A DNA stretch of 64,000 bases from contig NZ_WHNY01000004.1 in assembly GCF_013141695.1 (NCBI RefSeq), forward strand, positions 62,001 to 126,000. The letters run 5' to 3'. Positions 51,803-60,503 of the stretch are shown in pieces; the stretch's first letter is position 1; each line of letters starts with the position of its first letter. This DNA is from Paenibacillus plantarum. GTDB taxonomy: Bacteria > Bacillota > Bacilli > Paenibacillales > NBRC-103111. The position numbers were made by a program, and so were the translations under genes. Below the pieces are notes generated by a model. It was not told where the DNA came from and made no database searches. It saw only the letters and a list, made by a program, of their open reading frames with translations.

Positions 51803-53356
51803 TTATTTCTTCGATGCTTTCCACTTGTCGATTTGAGCTTGCTTCTCTTTCACAATGTCATCCCCGCCTGCAGCCTTCAATTTCTGAATTAGCTGAGGTA
51901 ACAGTGTGTTCGGATCGGATGTACCGGTTTGAAGCGCGTTCAAATACTGATTCAGCACTGTCGTAACCTGGGCAATTTTGCTGTTTACAGGCTCCGGATT
52001 AAAGCTGAAACCTAACAAATCCGAATAGGCAGCTTCATTATTCAGCTTTTGCGTTGCTTCCCAAGCGCCCACTTGCGATTTATCGGTATAATAGCCATTA
52101 AATTGGTTACCGAACATCCAATCCGAGTTCGGATTATAGCTGTTCGTCTCCGCAGTTACGCCACTTGGCATGCCAATGACGTTATCTGCCACTTTCACAT
52201 AGTGCTTATTTTCTATCCCGTGCGAGATCAAATTGTATAATTGCTTGTCTGTATTCATCAGTTCCATGAACATCATGGCGCGCTCTGGATTTTTGGACGA
52301 CTTACTGATCGCATTTAATGTCGAGATGATGCCTTCTGTCGATACAATCGGCTTCTCTAGATACGCGCTGACAAATTCGAAGCCGTACTTACTCTTAAGC
52401 TCCTGCTCGCCTCCAGGCTTCACCACGTTAATCAAAGCAGCATATTTGCCAGCTTTCATATCACCATCTGCTTGATCTCTCTTGGTCGATGTGACATCTT
52501 TCTTAATGTACCCTTTATCGAACCACTTCTTCGCATCCTCGAAGTGTGCTTTCATTTCCGGCGTTTCATATTGATTGACAACTTTCAGACCTTTATCCCC
52601 GATCATCACGACACCAGGTGAGAATTGGTCGCCGATCGTATCGAATTGACTCTTATAAGGAAGTGTGACGTTGACTTCATTATTTAATGCTAATGGCGTG
52701 ATGCCTTTTTCACCTTTCAATACTTGGTCAAAGAATGGTTCCAAATCCTCGCTCTTCTTAACTGTCTTAATATCCAAACCATATTTGTCAGCTAAATCCT
52801 TACGAATAAATACCCCATAGGCTTTGGCAAAAATTTGTTGGTTAATGATACCGTAAATTTTGTTATCAACCTTAGTTGCATCCCAGAACTGTGCGGGCAT
52901 GCTCGATTTCAGCTTAGGTGCATATTTGGTTAGCAGTTCATCCAGCGGAGCAAAGCTGCCTTTGGCTACATTTTGATAATAATTGTTCGTCCAGCTCGAC
53001 GTGAAAGCAAGATCATACGGCTCATTGGTGGCATTGATGACATTCATTTTCTGATCGTAGGCACCCCAATCGATCACACTCAACTTCACAGTCGCATTAA
53101 TTTTTGCTTTTGTAATTTTATTGATTTCCTCCTGAATGAGGGCAGCATCCTTCTGTACCGTTCCTGGATAATACCAAGTTAGTTCGACAGGCTCTAATGC
53201 TTTCTCACCACTTTTACCACTATCTGAGGGCTTAGCCTCACCAGTTGCTACCGGTTTACTGCTAGCTTCTTCCGTAGATTTGCTGCATCCTGTGAGCGCC
53301 GTCATGACGATCAATGAAGATAGAGTTACGACTGTGAATACATTGCGTTTTTTCAT
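51803..53356 (-). CDS. Extracellular solute-binding lipoprotein of an ABC importer
   Basis: This 517-residue receptor has lipobox LTGC (Cys 24), a Lys/Ser/Glu-rich linker (about 25-55) and an LplA/YtcQ-type fold. It follows the YtcP permease gene by 65 bases and precedes the GH2 gene. It should bind the oligosaccharide that the GH2 at 49348 hydrolyses inside the cell. Confidence 0.9.
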   Translation of the reverse strand: MKKRNVFTVVTLSSLIVMTALTGCSKSTEEASSKPVATGEAKPSDSGKSGEKALEPVELTWYYPGTVQKDAALIQEEINKITKAKINATVKLSVIDWGAYDQKMNVINATNEPYDLAFTSSWTNNYYQNVAKGSFAPLDELLTKYAPKLKSSMPAQFWDATKVDNKIYGIINQQIFAKAYGVFIRKDLADKYGLDIKTVKKSEDLEPFFDQVLKGEKGITPLALNNEVNVTLPYKSQFDTIGDQFSPGVVMIGDKGLKVVNQYETPEMKAHFEDAKKWFDKGYIKKDVTSTKRDQADGDMKAGKYAALINVVKPGGEQELKSKYGFEFVSAYLEKPIVSTEGIISTLNAISKSSKNPERAMMFMELMNTDKQLYNLISHGIENKHYVKVADNVIGMPSGVTAETNSYNPNSDWMFGNQFNGYYTDKSQVGAWEATQKLNNEAAYSDLLGFSFNPEPVNSKIAQVTTVLNQYLNALQTGTSDPNTLLPQLIQKLKAAGGDDIVKEKQAQIDKWKASKK

Positions 53357-53421
53357 TTTTTTGCCTCCCCTTAATCATGTGTATGATCTATGCTAATCCG
53401 AATCATCGGCTATAGCTACAT

Positions 53422-54303
53422 TTAGCCTTTCACTGCTCCTACCGTTAACCCTCGAACGAAAAACCGTTGCACGAACATGAAAGCAAACAAGATAGGTCCT
53501 GTCGCCAATACAGCTATGGCCATACGTGCCGTTTGACCAGGTAGGGCTATGCCCATCGTCTGTGGGTTAGCCGAGATCGCATTAATGTTCTCCATGATGG
53601 AGTACAGTAAGTATTGTAACGGATAAATTTTAGGGGTATCGACATACATCAGTGCCAAATACCAGTCGTTCCAGTACATCAGGATGATAAACAATCCGAT
53701 TGTCGCCATGGCTGGAAGCGATAAGGGAATCACAATCTGGAAGAAAATCCGCAATTCCTCCGCACCTTCTATCTTGGCGCTTTCGATCAATGACTCTGGA
53801 ATTTGTGTGAAATACGATCTTAACAACAGAACGAACCACGGAATAACGATATAGGGGATGATGAGCGCCCATATGCTGTTTTTGAGATGCAAATATTGCG
53901 TAACCAATATATACGTCGGTACGATTCCACCATTAAACAACATGGTAAAAAATACGTAAAACGACAGCGGCTTGCGTAATACAAAGCTTTGACGCGATAA
54001 GGTATACGCAAGTAAGGAAGAAACAAGCAAGGAGATGGCCGTACCTAATAGGGTTACTAGAGCCGTCACACCATAAGCCTGCATAATCTGTGTCGGTTCT
54101 GATAAGACATACTTATAAGCAAATAGACTCCAGACTTTGGGGATCAGCGTATAGCCATATTCCGAAATAGCCGTTTCATCCGATAGGGAAGCCGACAGTA
54201 CTAATAATAACGGGATGAGGCAGAGTATACTAACGAGTATTAAAATGCCATTAACGATGAAACGTTGGACGATTTCTGCGTTGTGAATTTGCCGGGATTC
54301 CAT
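53422..54303 (-). CDS. Carbohydrate ABC permease, YtcP type
   Basis: This 293-residue permease has about six hydrophobic segments and the EAA loop LIESAKIEGAEELRIFFQ. It ends LTVGAVKG. GAGGAGG lies 6 bases before ATG 54303, so the longer in-frame start at 54360, overlapping the LplB gene, is rejected. It pairs with the LplB at 54323. Confidence 0.92.
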   Translation of the reverse strand: MESRQIHNAEIVQRFIVNGILILVSILCLIPLLLVLSASLSDETAISEYGYTLIPKVWSLFAYKYVLSEPTQIMQAYGVTALVTLLGTAISLLVSSLLAYTLSRQSFVLRKPLSFYVFFTMLFNGGIVPTYILVTQYLHLKNSIWALIIPYIVIPWFVLLLRSYFTQIPESLIESAKIEGAEELRIFFQIVIPLSLPAMATIGLFIILMYWNDWYLALMYVDTPKIYPLQYLLYSIMENINAISANPQTMGIALPGQTARMAIAVLATGPILFAFMFVQRFFVRGLTVGAVKG

Positions 54304-54322
54304 ATTCAACCTCCTCTCTTCA

Positions 54323-55300
54323 TTAAAATAAGGCATTGTCTGGATTAATTCTGCGAACAATCCAATTGGAGAGCAATACCAGAATTAACCCTACAACCGC
54401 TTGATAGAATCCCGCCGCTGAAGCCATTCCTACATCCCCCAGCATACGTAAAGAGCGGAATACATACGTATCGATGACGTCTGTCGTTGAATAAAGTAAC
54501 CCTGTATTTTGCGGGACGTGATAGAACAACCCGAAATCAGCATAAAAGATACGTCCAATTTGGAGCAATGTCATAATCGTAATGACAGGTATAAGCAGCG
54601 GAATCGTGATTTTGGTGATTTGCTGCCATTTGTTTGCTCCGTCTATTTTGGCAGCTTCATAATATTCATGACTGATCCCCATCATCGATGCCAAATAAAT
54701 AACACTGAAATACCCAATATTTTTCCAGACGTACACGATAATCAAAATGAAAGGCCAGTAATTCGGTTTGGCATACCATTGAATTTTGGAGAAACCAACG
54801 GATTCCAGCAGTTTATTGATCGTTCCGCTATCATAATTGAGCAATGCGTAGGTAAAGTACCCGACAATGACCCAAGACAGAAAATAAGGAAAGAATAGCG
54901 CTGACTGATAAAATTTAAGGAGTCCTTTTTTCCGAACTTCATTGAGTAACAGCGCAACAAACATGGAGCTTACCGTTCCGATTACTATAAATAGTGCATT
55001 CAAGTACAACGTATTCAGTGTTATTTGCCAGGCATCACGTGTAGCAAATAGAAATTCAAAGTTCTGAAAGCCAACCCATTTGCTGCCGAAAATTCCTTCG
55101 TCGAACTTATACCGCTTGAATGCGATTACAAGTCCCAACATTGGCGTGTAGGCATAAATAAGAAGGAAAAGCACACCGGGTGCCGCCATCGCAAACAACC
55201 ATTTGTTCTGACGCATCGCATACATAAAACGTTGTATTCTCGTTCGGCTCTTCCTCTTTCTTAATACACCGCTGAGCGTATTGGCTGTGTTTGTTTCCAT
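54323..55300 (-). CDS. Sugar ABC permease, LplB type
   Basis: This is a 325-residue permease with a 40-residue basic cytoplasmic N-terminus, six hydrophobic segments and the EAA loop YYEAAKIDGANKWQQITKI. ATG 55300 has GGTGA 7 bases upstream; extensions to 55477 run into the leader and the upstream terminator region. It is the first gene of the importer-GH2 operon. Confidence 0.9.
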   Translation of the reverse strand: METNTANTLSGVLRKRKSRTRIQRFMYAMRQNKWLFAMAAPGVLFLLIYAYTPMLGLVIAFKRYKFDEGIFGSKWVGFQNFEFLFATRDAWQITLNTLYLNALFIVIGTVSSMFVALLLNEVRKKGLLKFYQSALFFPYFLSWVIVGYFTYALLNYDSGTINKLLESVGFSKIQWYAKPNYWPFILIIVYVWKNIGYFSVIYLASMMGISHEYYEAAKIDGANKWQQITKITIPLLIPVITIMTLLQIGRIFYADFGLFYHVPQNTGLLYSTTDVIDTYVFRSLRMLGDVGMASAAGFYQAVVGLILVLLSNWIVRRINPDNALF

Positions 55301-55426
55301 GTTAGTTTCACCACTTCCGTTCTGTTTAATCATTCTGTTAGGTTTGCTTTCGTATCTACAGCCTACCCCGATTTTCCCTTGAGCGTAAACCACACAATTC
55401 AGTAAAAAGCCCGTCTTTTCCTTATT

Positions 55427-55457
55427 GTACGGAATTTTACATGAAGTTCGGAATATT
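55427..55457 (-). promoter_or_regulatory. Candidate regulator-binding direct repeats upstream of the importer
   Basis: GTACGGAATTTT (55427-55438) and GTTCGGAATATT (55446-55457) share 10 of 12 bases in direct orientation, 19 bases apart. They lie about 130 bases upstream of ATG 55300, between the importer operon and the transmembrane AraC regulator gene. The promoter itself could not be placed with confidence. Confidence 0.35.
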
Positions 55458-55480
55458 GCACTCTGCCATTTGGGCATGCC

Positions 55481-55509
55481 AAAAAGGCCAATTCACGGAA
55501 AATTGACCT
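55481..55509 (-). terminator. Intrinsic terminator of the transmembrane AraC regulator
   Basis: On the minus strand AGGTCAATT and AATTGGCCT (one G-T pair) enclose a 7-base loop and are followed by TTTT. It lies 39 bases after the stop at 55548. Confidence 0.8.
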
Positions 55510-55547
55510 CTTGCCGTTCGTGACCAGACAGGTACCAAGCGGCACGA

Positions 55548-57824
55548 TTAATCATCCACTTTTTCTGCCGCTTCGGCAACCTTATGCAGTCGATACTCGC
55601 TAGTTGTTACACCGAACTTTAATTTAAACATTTTATAGAAATAGTTTTTGTTCTCCCAGCCAATGGCCTCCATAATGTCGGAGACTGTCCGGCTATCCTG
55701 TTCAAGTAGTTCCTTCGCTTTATTCAAGCGAATCTCATTGATATAATCCGCAATGGACATCTCGTAGGATTCCCGAAATAATTTACCGATATAATCCCGT
55801 GATAAATTCAAGGTATTGGCGATCCCTTCATGAGACAACGACTTATCTGTATAGTTACTTTCCATAATCTTTACGATCGAGTTAATAATAACAGTTTTGC
55901 GGCTGTTCTTGGATTGGTTGTTCACCTCGCAGATCATCGCAAATAATTCCGTAAATTTGATGAAAATTTGATCCATGGTTTCGAGTGAACCTAATTCTTT
56001 GGTAAAGGAGTAATAATCGATGTCGAGCTTCCTGCTGCTCCCATTAGGTCGTAGTTCATTGTTTTTCTTAAACAACGTATACGCAAACGAAAATAAATAA
56101 GACATCGCCGTATCATAGGCATATTCGCCAATATAGCTATGGATTTCCCCAAGTACTTCCTTAGCCTCTTCCAACCGGCCGTAAAGCAAATGCTCCTCTA
56201 GCTTCACTTCCAGCTTCACCGGAGGTTCGAAATAATCGGCATTAATATGCGCAAGTGAATCCGGCGTCAAGATACATCCCCACCCGAAGAACATCCGGTA
56301 CTTTAGAATCGTCTGAGCCTCCGAATAGGACCGGGATATATCCGATAGATCCAAAGCGACATAACTAATGGCCGCCGATAAAGATAGCTTCAAATTGTCT
56401 GCTGTCCATTGCTGAATGTCACGTATAATCGCATACTGTTGTATCCGGTTGTACTCGTACGTATCGGACCCAACTTCAAACAAGATGACGATACTATCTA
56501 CTTCCGTGTCAACAAAAACGTTAGTAAACTTACGAGACGCAATTTCACTGGCTGCATTGCCGATGGCAAACTTTAATGATTTCTGGTCCCCATTGTTATA
56601 ATTCCGCGTGAATTCATTGAACCGGTCGATACTTAGGATAAACAGCTGGTGACTTTTGCCTGGTTCCAAAGGGATATGATAGCTGCTGAACATCCTCTGC
56701 AAATAGGCAATGTCGTTCTCCCTATTCGAAAGTAAATTTCGGAGGACATCCATCTTTTTAGAATAGACCGTTTCTCGATTTACCTTCTCTAACGATTTCA
56801 TTTTGCCGAAAAGAACCTCAACAGGGGCATATAAGTACCTGCTCAGAATGAATGCCAAGGAAAGCCCAACAGCCAGAAGTATGGCACAGACCAGAAATGT
56901 AATACGCTTCATTGTATTAATATCTTTGACGATAAGTTTATAGGGTACGATACTGATGAAACGCCAATTCAGAATGTCCGAGGTTGCATAAGACAGCATA
57001 AATTTCTCATCATGAATCTTTTGCAGCAGATATCCAGATTGATCTTGGCGGATATTTGTGTAGGGTTGGCTCGTCCAATCAATTAATCGATAATCAGGCG
57101 AGGTTGTCGTAACGATTTGCCCTTGTTGATTCAGAATGACAATATCCGAAATGGTTGAAATTTGTTTCTTGCTTAAGGAATGAATCATCTGGTTCAAATA
57201 ATCCACGTTGATGTTGATGATAATAGCGCCTTGAACTTTATTATCCGTTGCCGGGAGATCATAGAGAATGAAGGAAATAACGTCCATAGACGGATTGCTT
57301 TCCGTTTGACCTGCTAAACTGACAGGGATTTTCCTGAGAATCGGCGCAAACTTGGTCTCCGGGCTAAATTTCATCTCACTAACCACATTCACGATATCCT
57401 GATCGAAAAATGATTTGGCATCATTTATCGGAGATTTCCACGTCGAATAGTACTTGTCCAGCTTGTTATTATATACATAAACGGAATGAACGAACGGGGA
57501 TTGCTCGACGAGCGTGTTCAAATATTTGATTTGCGAGCTTACTAAATCGTAATTCTCCGTCTCACTGTACATCAGGGGAACGTTTTTCTCATCAACGTAA
57601 AGTGATACGGCAAAGTTTTTGGCATTTTCGTACATGTAGTTAGCACTGTAACTAATTTGCGATAGCACATTTAGATTCGCTTCCGACACTTGCCGGGAAT
57701 GGATTTTCTCGAAATTCAGGTACAAAATGAACGATAGCAGCATCATGACCACGACAACCAGAAGTGTTATGGAAGCCACCATTTTCACGAAAAGCCGCTG
57801 AGGTGCGTTGATGTTATGCCCCAT
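55548..57824 (-). CDS. Transmembrane one-component AraC-family regulator
   Basis: This 758-residue protein has TM near 12-36, an extracytoplasmic Cache-like sensor (about 40-300), TM near 307-330, a cytoplasmic middle region and a C-terminal AraC domain (HEGIANTLNLSRDYIGKLF; IMEAIGWENKNYFYKMF). It fuses sensing and DNA binding without phosphotransfer, so it must act from the membrane. AAAGGGG precedes the ATG. It lies immediately upstream of the importer-GH2 operon, its likely target. Same layout as the partial gene at the left edge. Confidence 0.9.
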   Translation of the reverse strand: MGHNINAPQRLFVKMVASITLLVVVVMMLLSFILYLNFEKIHSRQVSEANLNVLSQISYSANYMYENAKNFAVSLYVDEKNVPLMYSETENYDLVSSQIKYLNTLVEQSPFVHSVYVYNNKLDKYYSTWKSPINDAKSFFDQDIVNVVSEMKFSPETKFAPILRKIPVSLAGQTESNPSMDVISFILYDLPATDNKVQGAIIININVDYLNQMIHSLSKKQISTISDIVILNQQGQIVTTTSPDYRLIDWTSQPYTNIRQDQSGYLLQKIHDEKFMLSYATSDILNWRFISIVPYKLIVKDINTMKRITFLVCAILLAVGLSLAFILSRYLYAPVEVLFGKMKSLEKVNRETVYSKKMDVLRNLLSNRENDIAYLQRMFSSYHIPLEPGKSHQLFILSIDRFNEFTRNYNNGDQKSLKFAIGNAASEIASRKFTNVFVDTEVDSIVILFEVGSDTYEYNRIQQYAIIRDIQQWTADNLKLSLSAAISYVALDLSDISRSYSEAQTILKYRMFFGWGCILTPDSLAHINADYFEPPVKLEVKLEEHLLYGRLEEAKEVLGEIHSYIGEYAYDTAMSYLFSFAYTLFKKNNELRPNGSSRKLDIDYYSFTKELGSLETMDQIFIKFTELFAMICEVNNQSKNSRKTVIINSIVKIMESNYTDKSLSHEGIANTLNLSRDYIGKLFRESYEMSIADYINEIRLNKAKELLEQDSRTVSDIMEAIGWENKNYFYKMFKLKFGVTTSEYRLHKVAEAAEKVDD

Positions 57825-57856
57825 GAATGAGTGCCCCTTTCTTGATACATAACCAA

Positions 57857-57862
57857 ATTATA
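57857..57862 (-). promoter_or_regulatory. -10 element for the transmembrane AraC regulator
   Basis: A consensus TATAAT on the minus strand lies 33 bases upstream of ATG 57824. No convincing -35 is present at 16-18 bases, so the promoter may be weak or activated. Confidence 0.4.
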
Positions 57863-57937
57863 GACGATTCCTCTGACACCTGCCCGAAAACATTACCGTT
57901 AACAGTTTCGCCCTGTCCTAAACGAATATACCACAAA

Positions 57938-57964
57938 GGTACAACAAAGCGAGTTTGTTGTACC
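57938..57964 (-). terminator. Hairpin after the TIM-barrel gene
   Basis: GGTACAACAAA (57938-57948) and TTTGTTGTACC (57954-57964) form a perfect 11-base stem with a five-base loop, 11 bases after the stop at 57975. The tail is short (TTTG), but the position and stem strength favour termination. Confidence 0.65.
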
Positions 57965-57974
57965 CTGAGTGTTA

Positions 57975-58766
57975 CTACCTATTCGTTTGCAATCTTTCCT
58001 TCATCCACTCACATACGCTCCACAAATCCGCAACCGGTTGATTCGAGTATGGCAATGTAGGCATGTAGCCTGGAGGTCCGAATTCAGGTGTAAGTGTCGT
58101 GAACGTGAAGCCCTGCTCGGCGCGGGCTTGCAGGATTTGCCGCCACCACGATTCATGGGCTGCTAATTCGGCGGCGTACTCCGGCGCACCAGGGTGTGGA
58201 ACTTGCGGACCTTGTGCGTAACCTACGCGGGCATGAATATGAATCGTTCGCTCAAAGGCGATCTTCAGATGATCCACCTGATCTTCCAGTAACGTTTCGC
58301 AAACACAGCACCAATGACTGAAATCTGCCGTAATCTTCAGATCCGGTAGTGCACTCAGCAGCCTTGACGTCGTCCAAGGGGTGAACATAGCCCTGTGACG
58401 GTGCGTCTCGTGACCAATCGGAATACCATGGTGTCTCTCCACTTCTAGGGCACTTTCGAAAAACCGCAATTGCGTATCGTCATCCATCGCATCGCGGGCA
58501 CTATGCGAAATAATCAACTGCGGCCGGAGAGTTGCAGCATCAGCCACTCCCTCGGCGAACGTATGATCATGGTCTTCCGATGTTCCGATCAAGGCAATGT
58601 AGGTTAATCCGTGCTCCTCCAAGAGCTCTGTGAACTCGCTGCGCTGTTCCTTTGACGGTACTCCCGCTTCGACTCCTGTATATCCAGCAGCGGCAATTTT
58701 CCTGAAATTCTCTCTGAGGGTACCATTCTCCATCCCCCACAACGATTTATATAGCCGTAGCTCCAA
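57975..58766 (-). CDS. Sugar phosphate isomerase/epimerase-like TIM barrel
   Basis: This 263-residue xylose-isomerase-like barrel has candidate metal ligands E120 (GHETHRHR), D148 (TADFSHW), H176/H178 (IHIHAR) and E228 (TPEFGPPGY). The start is TTG 58766, with GGAGAGGTGA six bases upstream; ATG 58733 is the alternative. It overlaps the ferredoxin gene by 20 bases and is the third gene of the diiron cluster. With redox partners upstream, it may process an oxidised sugar or small molecule. Its substrate and whether it binds iron, manganese or zinc are unknown. Confidence 0.85.
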   Translation of the reverse strand: MELRLYKSLWGMENGTLRENFRKIAAAGYTGVEAGVPSKEQRSEFTELLEEHGLTYIALIGTSEDHDHTFAEGVADAATLRPQLIISHSARDAMDDDTQLRFFESALEVERHHGIPIGHETHRHRAMFTPWTTSRLLSALPDLKITADFSHWCCVCETLLEDQVDHLKIAFERTIHIHARVGYAQGPQVPHPGAPEYAAELAAHESWWRQILQARAEQGFTFTTLTPEFGPPGYMPTLPYSNQPVADLWSVCEWMKERLQTNR

Positions 58767-59082
58767 GGTTCGTCACCTCTCCTTCTGGTCTTCTACGTTT
58801 GCGTACGACCTTCTCAATGACCGCATCTCCTTGCAAAGTCGACATACATAGTAATCGACGACCCGCTTCCAGCTCTTGCTCCGAAATCATGCAAATGTCC
58901 GCGTCCTCCTGAATGACCGTTCCCTCAACTACTTGATAAAGGCAGGTTCGGCATGTCCCATTACGACATGTATAAGGAATGGGTACCTGTTGGCGGATCG
59001 CCGCGTCGAGAATTAATTCTTTGTCTTCCACCTCGAATACATGCTCGTTTCCTTCGTTCAACACCTTGATTGAATTATTCAT
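58747..59082 (-). CDS. 2Fe-2S plant-type ferredoxin
   Basis: This 111-residue ferredoxin has the cluster motif C39-x4-C44-x2-C47 (TCRNGTCRTC) and the distal C79 (RLLCMS), giving one 2Fe-2S cluster. The C-terminus has a basic patch (RKRRRPEG). It overlaps the ferritin-like gene by 8 bases and the TIM-barrel gene by 20 bases, so the three are translationally linked. It is the likely electron carrier for the diiron protein. No ferredoxin reductase is encoded nearby, so a general reductase must supply electrons. Start ATG 59082 follows GAGAGTG. Confidence 0.9.
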   Translation of the reverse strand: MNNSIKVLNEGNEHVFEVEDKELILDAAIRQQVPIPYTCRNGTCRTCLYQVVEGTVIQEDADICMISEQELEAGRRLLCMSTLQGDAVIEKVVRKRRRPEGEVTNLGATAI

Positions 59083-60373
59083 GGTTTTCACTCTCGATAA
59101 GGGCGATTTTGGCCGTAATGCGTGAAAGGAATGGCTCATAATCCCATTGACGCTTCGCTTTCGCATGCCAGTCATCCCAACGCTCGGCTGATTCTTCCAT
59201 TAAATCTTCAATCGCATCAATGTCGTTATTAAGTTTGTAACTGAGCCATTTATGACCATACTGCATATGAATGCTCTCATCTGCCCAGTCGTAATCGAAA
59301 TCTTGCGCGCTTGCCGTATCCCCTTGTGCCGTGAATTCCGTGACCAAGCTGCTTTTCCACACAGGCGCTTTATTCTCGAATTTGTGTATCATAGCCAATA
59401 ACGACAATGCTCCATGGCCGTTTTGCGAAATGTAGTGATCAGCCACCATGGCATGGTCGACGCCGATTTCGAATCCCCACGCCTTTAGCCGCTTTTCACC
59501 CATTAAGCAATGCCGGAGCTCGTCATAACACCACCGGGCCGTATCCAAGTAGAACTCCCATGGCATATCATCCCACTCCCACACCATGGCTCCAATTGCT
59601 TCGCATGCCCACATCTCATTCACATGGTTAATTGCCATGCACACTTGACGCTCGATGAAGCTCATTGAGCTTTCTGCCGGTGTGAAAAATTTAGGAGGCA
59701 GATGATAGAGCGCTTTCTCGAATTTAGGATCACGAGCGGGAATTTCGGGCAATACATAGGCAGGTCTCGCCGTAATTTCTGCGCTAATAGATAAGTCCTG
59801 TGCTGACTGCCCCTTCTCCTCTCTTCCACTGAAATCCGCTACATATCGTTCCAGATAGGATATCCATTCATCCGCCGCGACAAAACGTCGCGTGATTTGC
59901 GGGTATAATCGTTGAACATCAAGCAGCTGCTCGGCTATTTCTTCTGGAAATCGTTTCATGAAAGCGATGGTAGGCGCATCGTCAATCGGCTCTGCGATCT
60001 GCAAATAGTTTTCATATCGTGTTTTTAAGAATTCTTTCGTCACGAAGTAAACGCCTTCAATGAATTCCCTTTCATTGGCACACTTGCTAAGAATATTCAG
60101 GAAATTTGTAAGTTGCTGATCATGGCCTTCATCAACGTCTCTACGCGGATAGCGAAGCTCAAGCACCCTAGAGCGCAAAGCATTCGCGCGAAGTGAATCC
60201 TGCCACATATGGCGAGGAATCGTTTTTTTCAACTCCCAATCCGACACGTTTAACAAATATCCACCCAACAAACGCATAAGTTCGCGTTCGACGTAATACA
60301 ACATTTTTAACATTTCAGATGCGGAATCAACTGTCATACGACCCGGGTTCCCCATTATTAACGCTTGTGCCAT
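59075..60373 (-). CDS. Ferritin-like diiron protein, putative oxygenase/oxidase
   Basis: This 432-residue helical protein was not matched to a characterised enzyme. The C-terminal half carries the diiron ligand pattern E...ExxH...E...ExxH: E253 or E258 (NEMWACEA), E285-H288 (DELRH), E333 (KFENK) and E366-H369 (DESIH). This is the arrangement seen in ferritin-like oxygenases and oxidases. The N-terminal half has similar helices without clear ligands and may be an inactive repeat. ATG 60373 has GGAG nine bases upstream; GTG 60379 is too close to it. With the overlapping ferredoxin gene it looks like an O2-using enzyme. Ferroxidase or peroxide-scavenging roles are less favoured. It is divergent from an AraC regulator. 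Confidence 0.8.
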   Translation of the reverse strand: MAQALIMGNPGRMTVDSASEMLKMLYYVERELMRLLGGYLLNVSDWELKKTIPRHMWQDSLRANALRSRVLELRYPRRDVDEGHDQQLTNFLNILSKCANEREFIEGVYFVTKEFLKTRYENYLQIAEPIDDAPTIAFMKRFPEEIAEQLLDVQRLYPQITRRFVAADEWISYLERYVADFSGREEKGQSAQDLSISAEITARPAYVLPEIPARDPKFEKALYHLPPKFFTPAESSMSFIERQVCMAINHVNEMWACEAIGAMVWEWDDMPWEFYLDTARWCYDELRHCLMGEKRLKAWGFEIGVDHAMVADHYISQNGHGALSLLAMIHKFENKAPVWKSSLVTEFTAQGDTASAQDFDYDWADESIHMQYGHKWLSYKLNNDIDAIEDLMEESAERWDDWHAKAKRQWDYEPFLSRITAKIALIESENHE

Positions 60374-60503
60374 CGACACTCACTCCTTATAATCAGTAGT
60401 ATATCTCGTTTATTAACTTGATTTTACCATGGTATAAGGATTGAAACGATTTGTGATTGTTATGAAAAATGTCAAAAATGTCGTTTTTCCAAGGAGAATC
60501 TAT

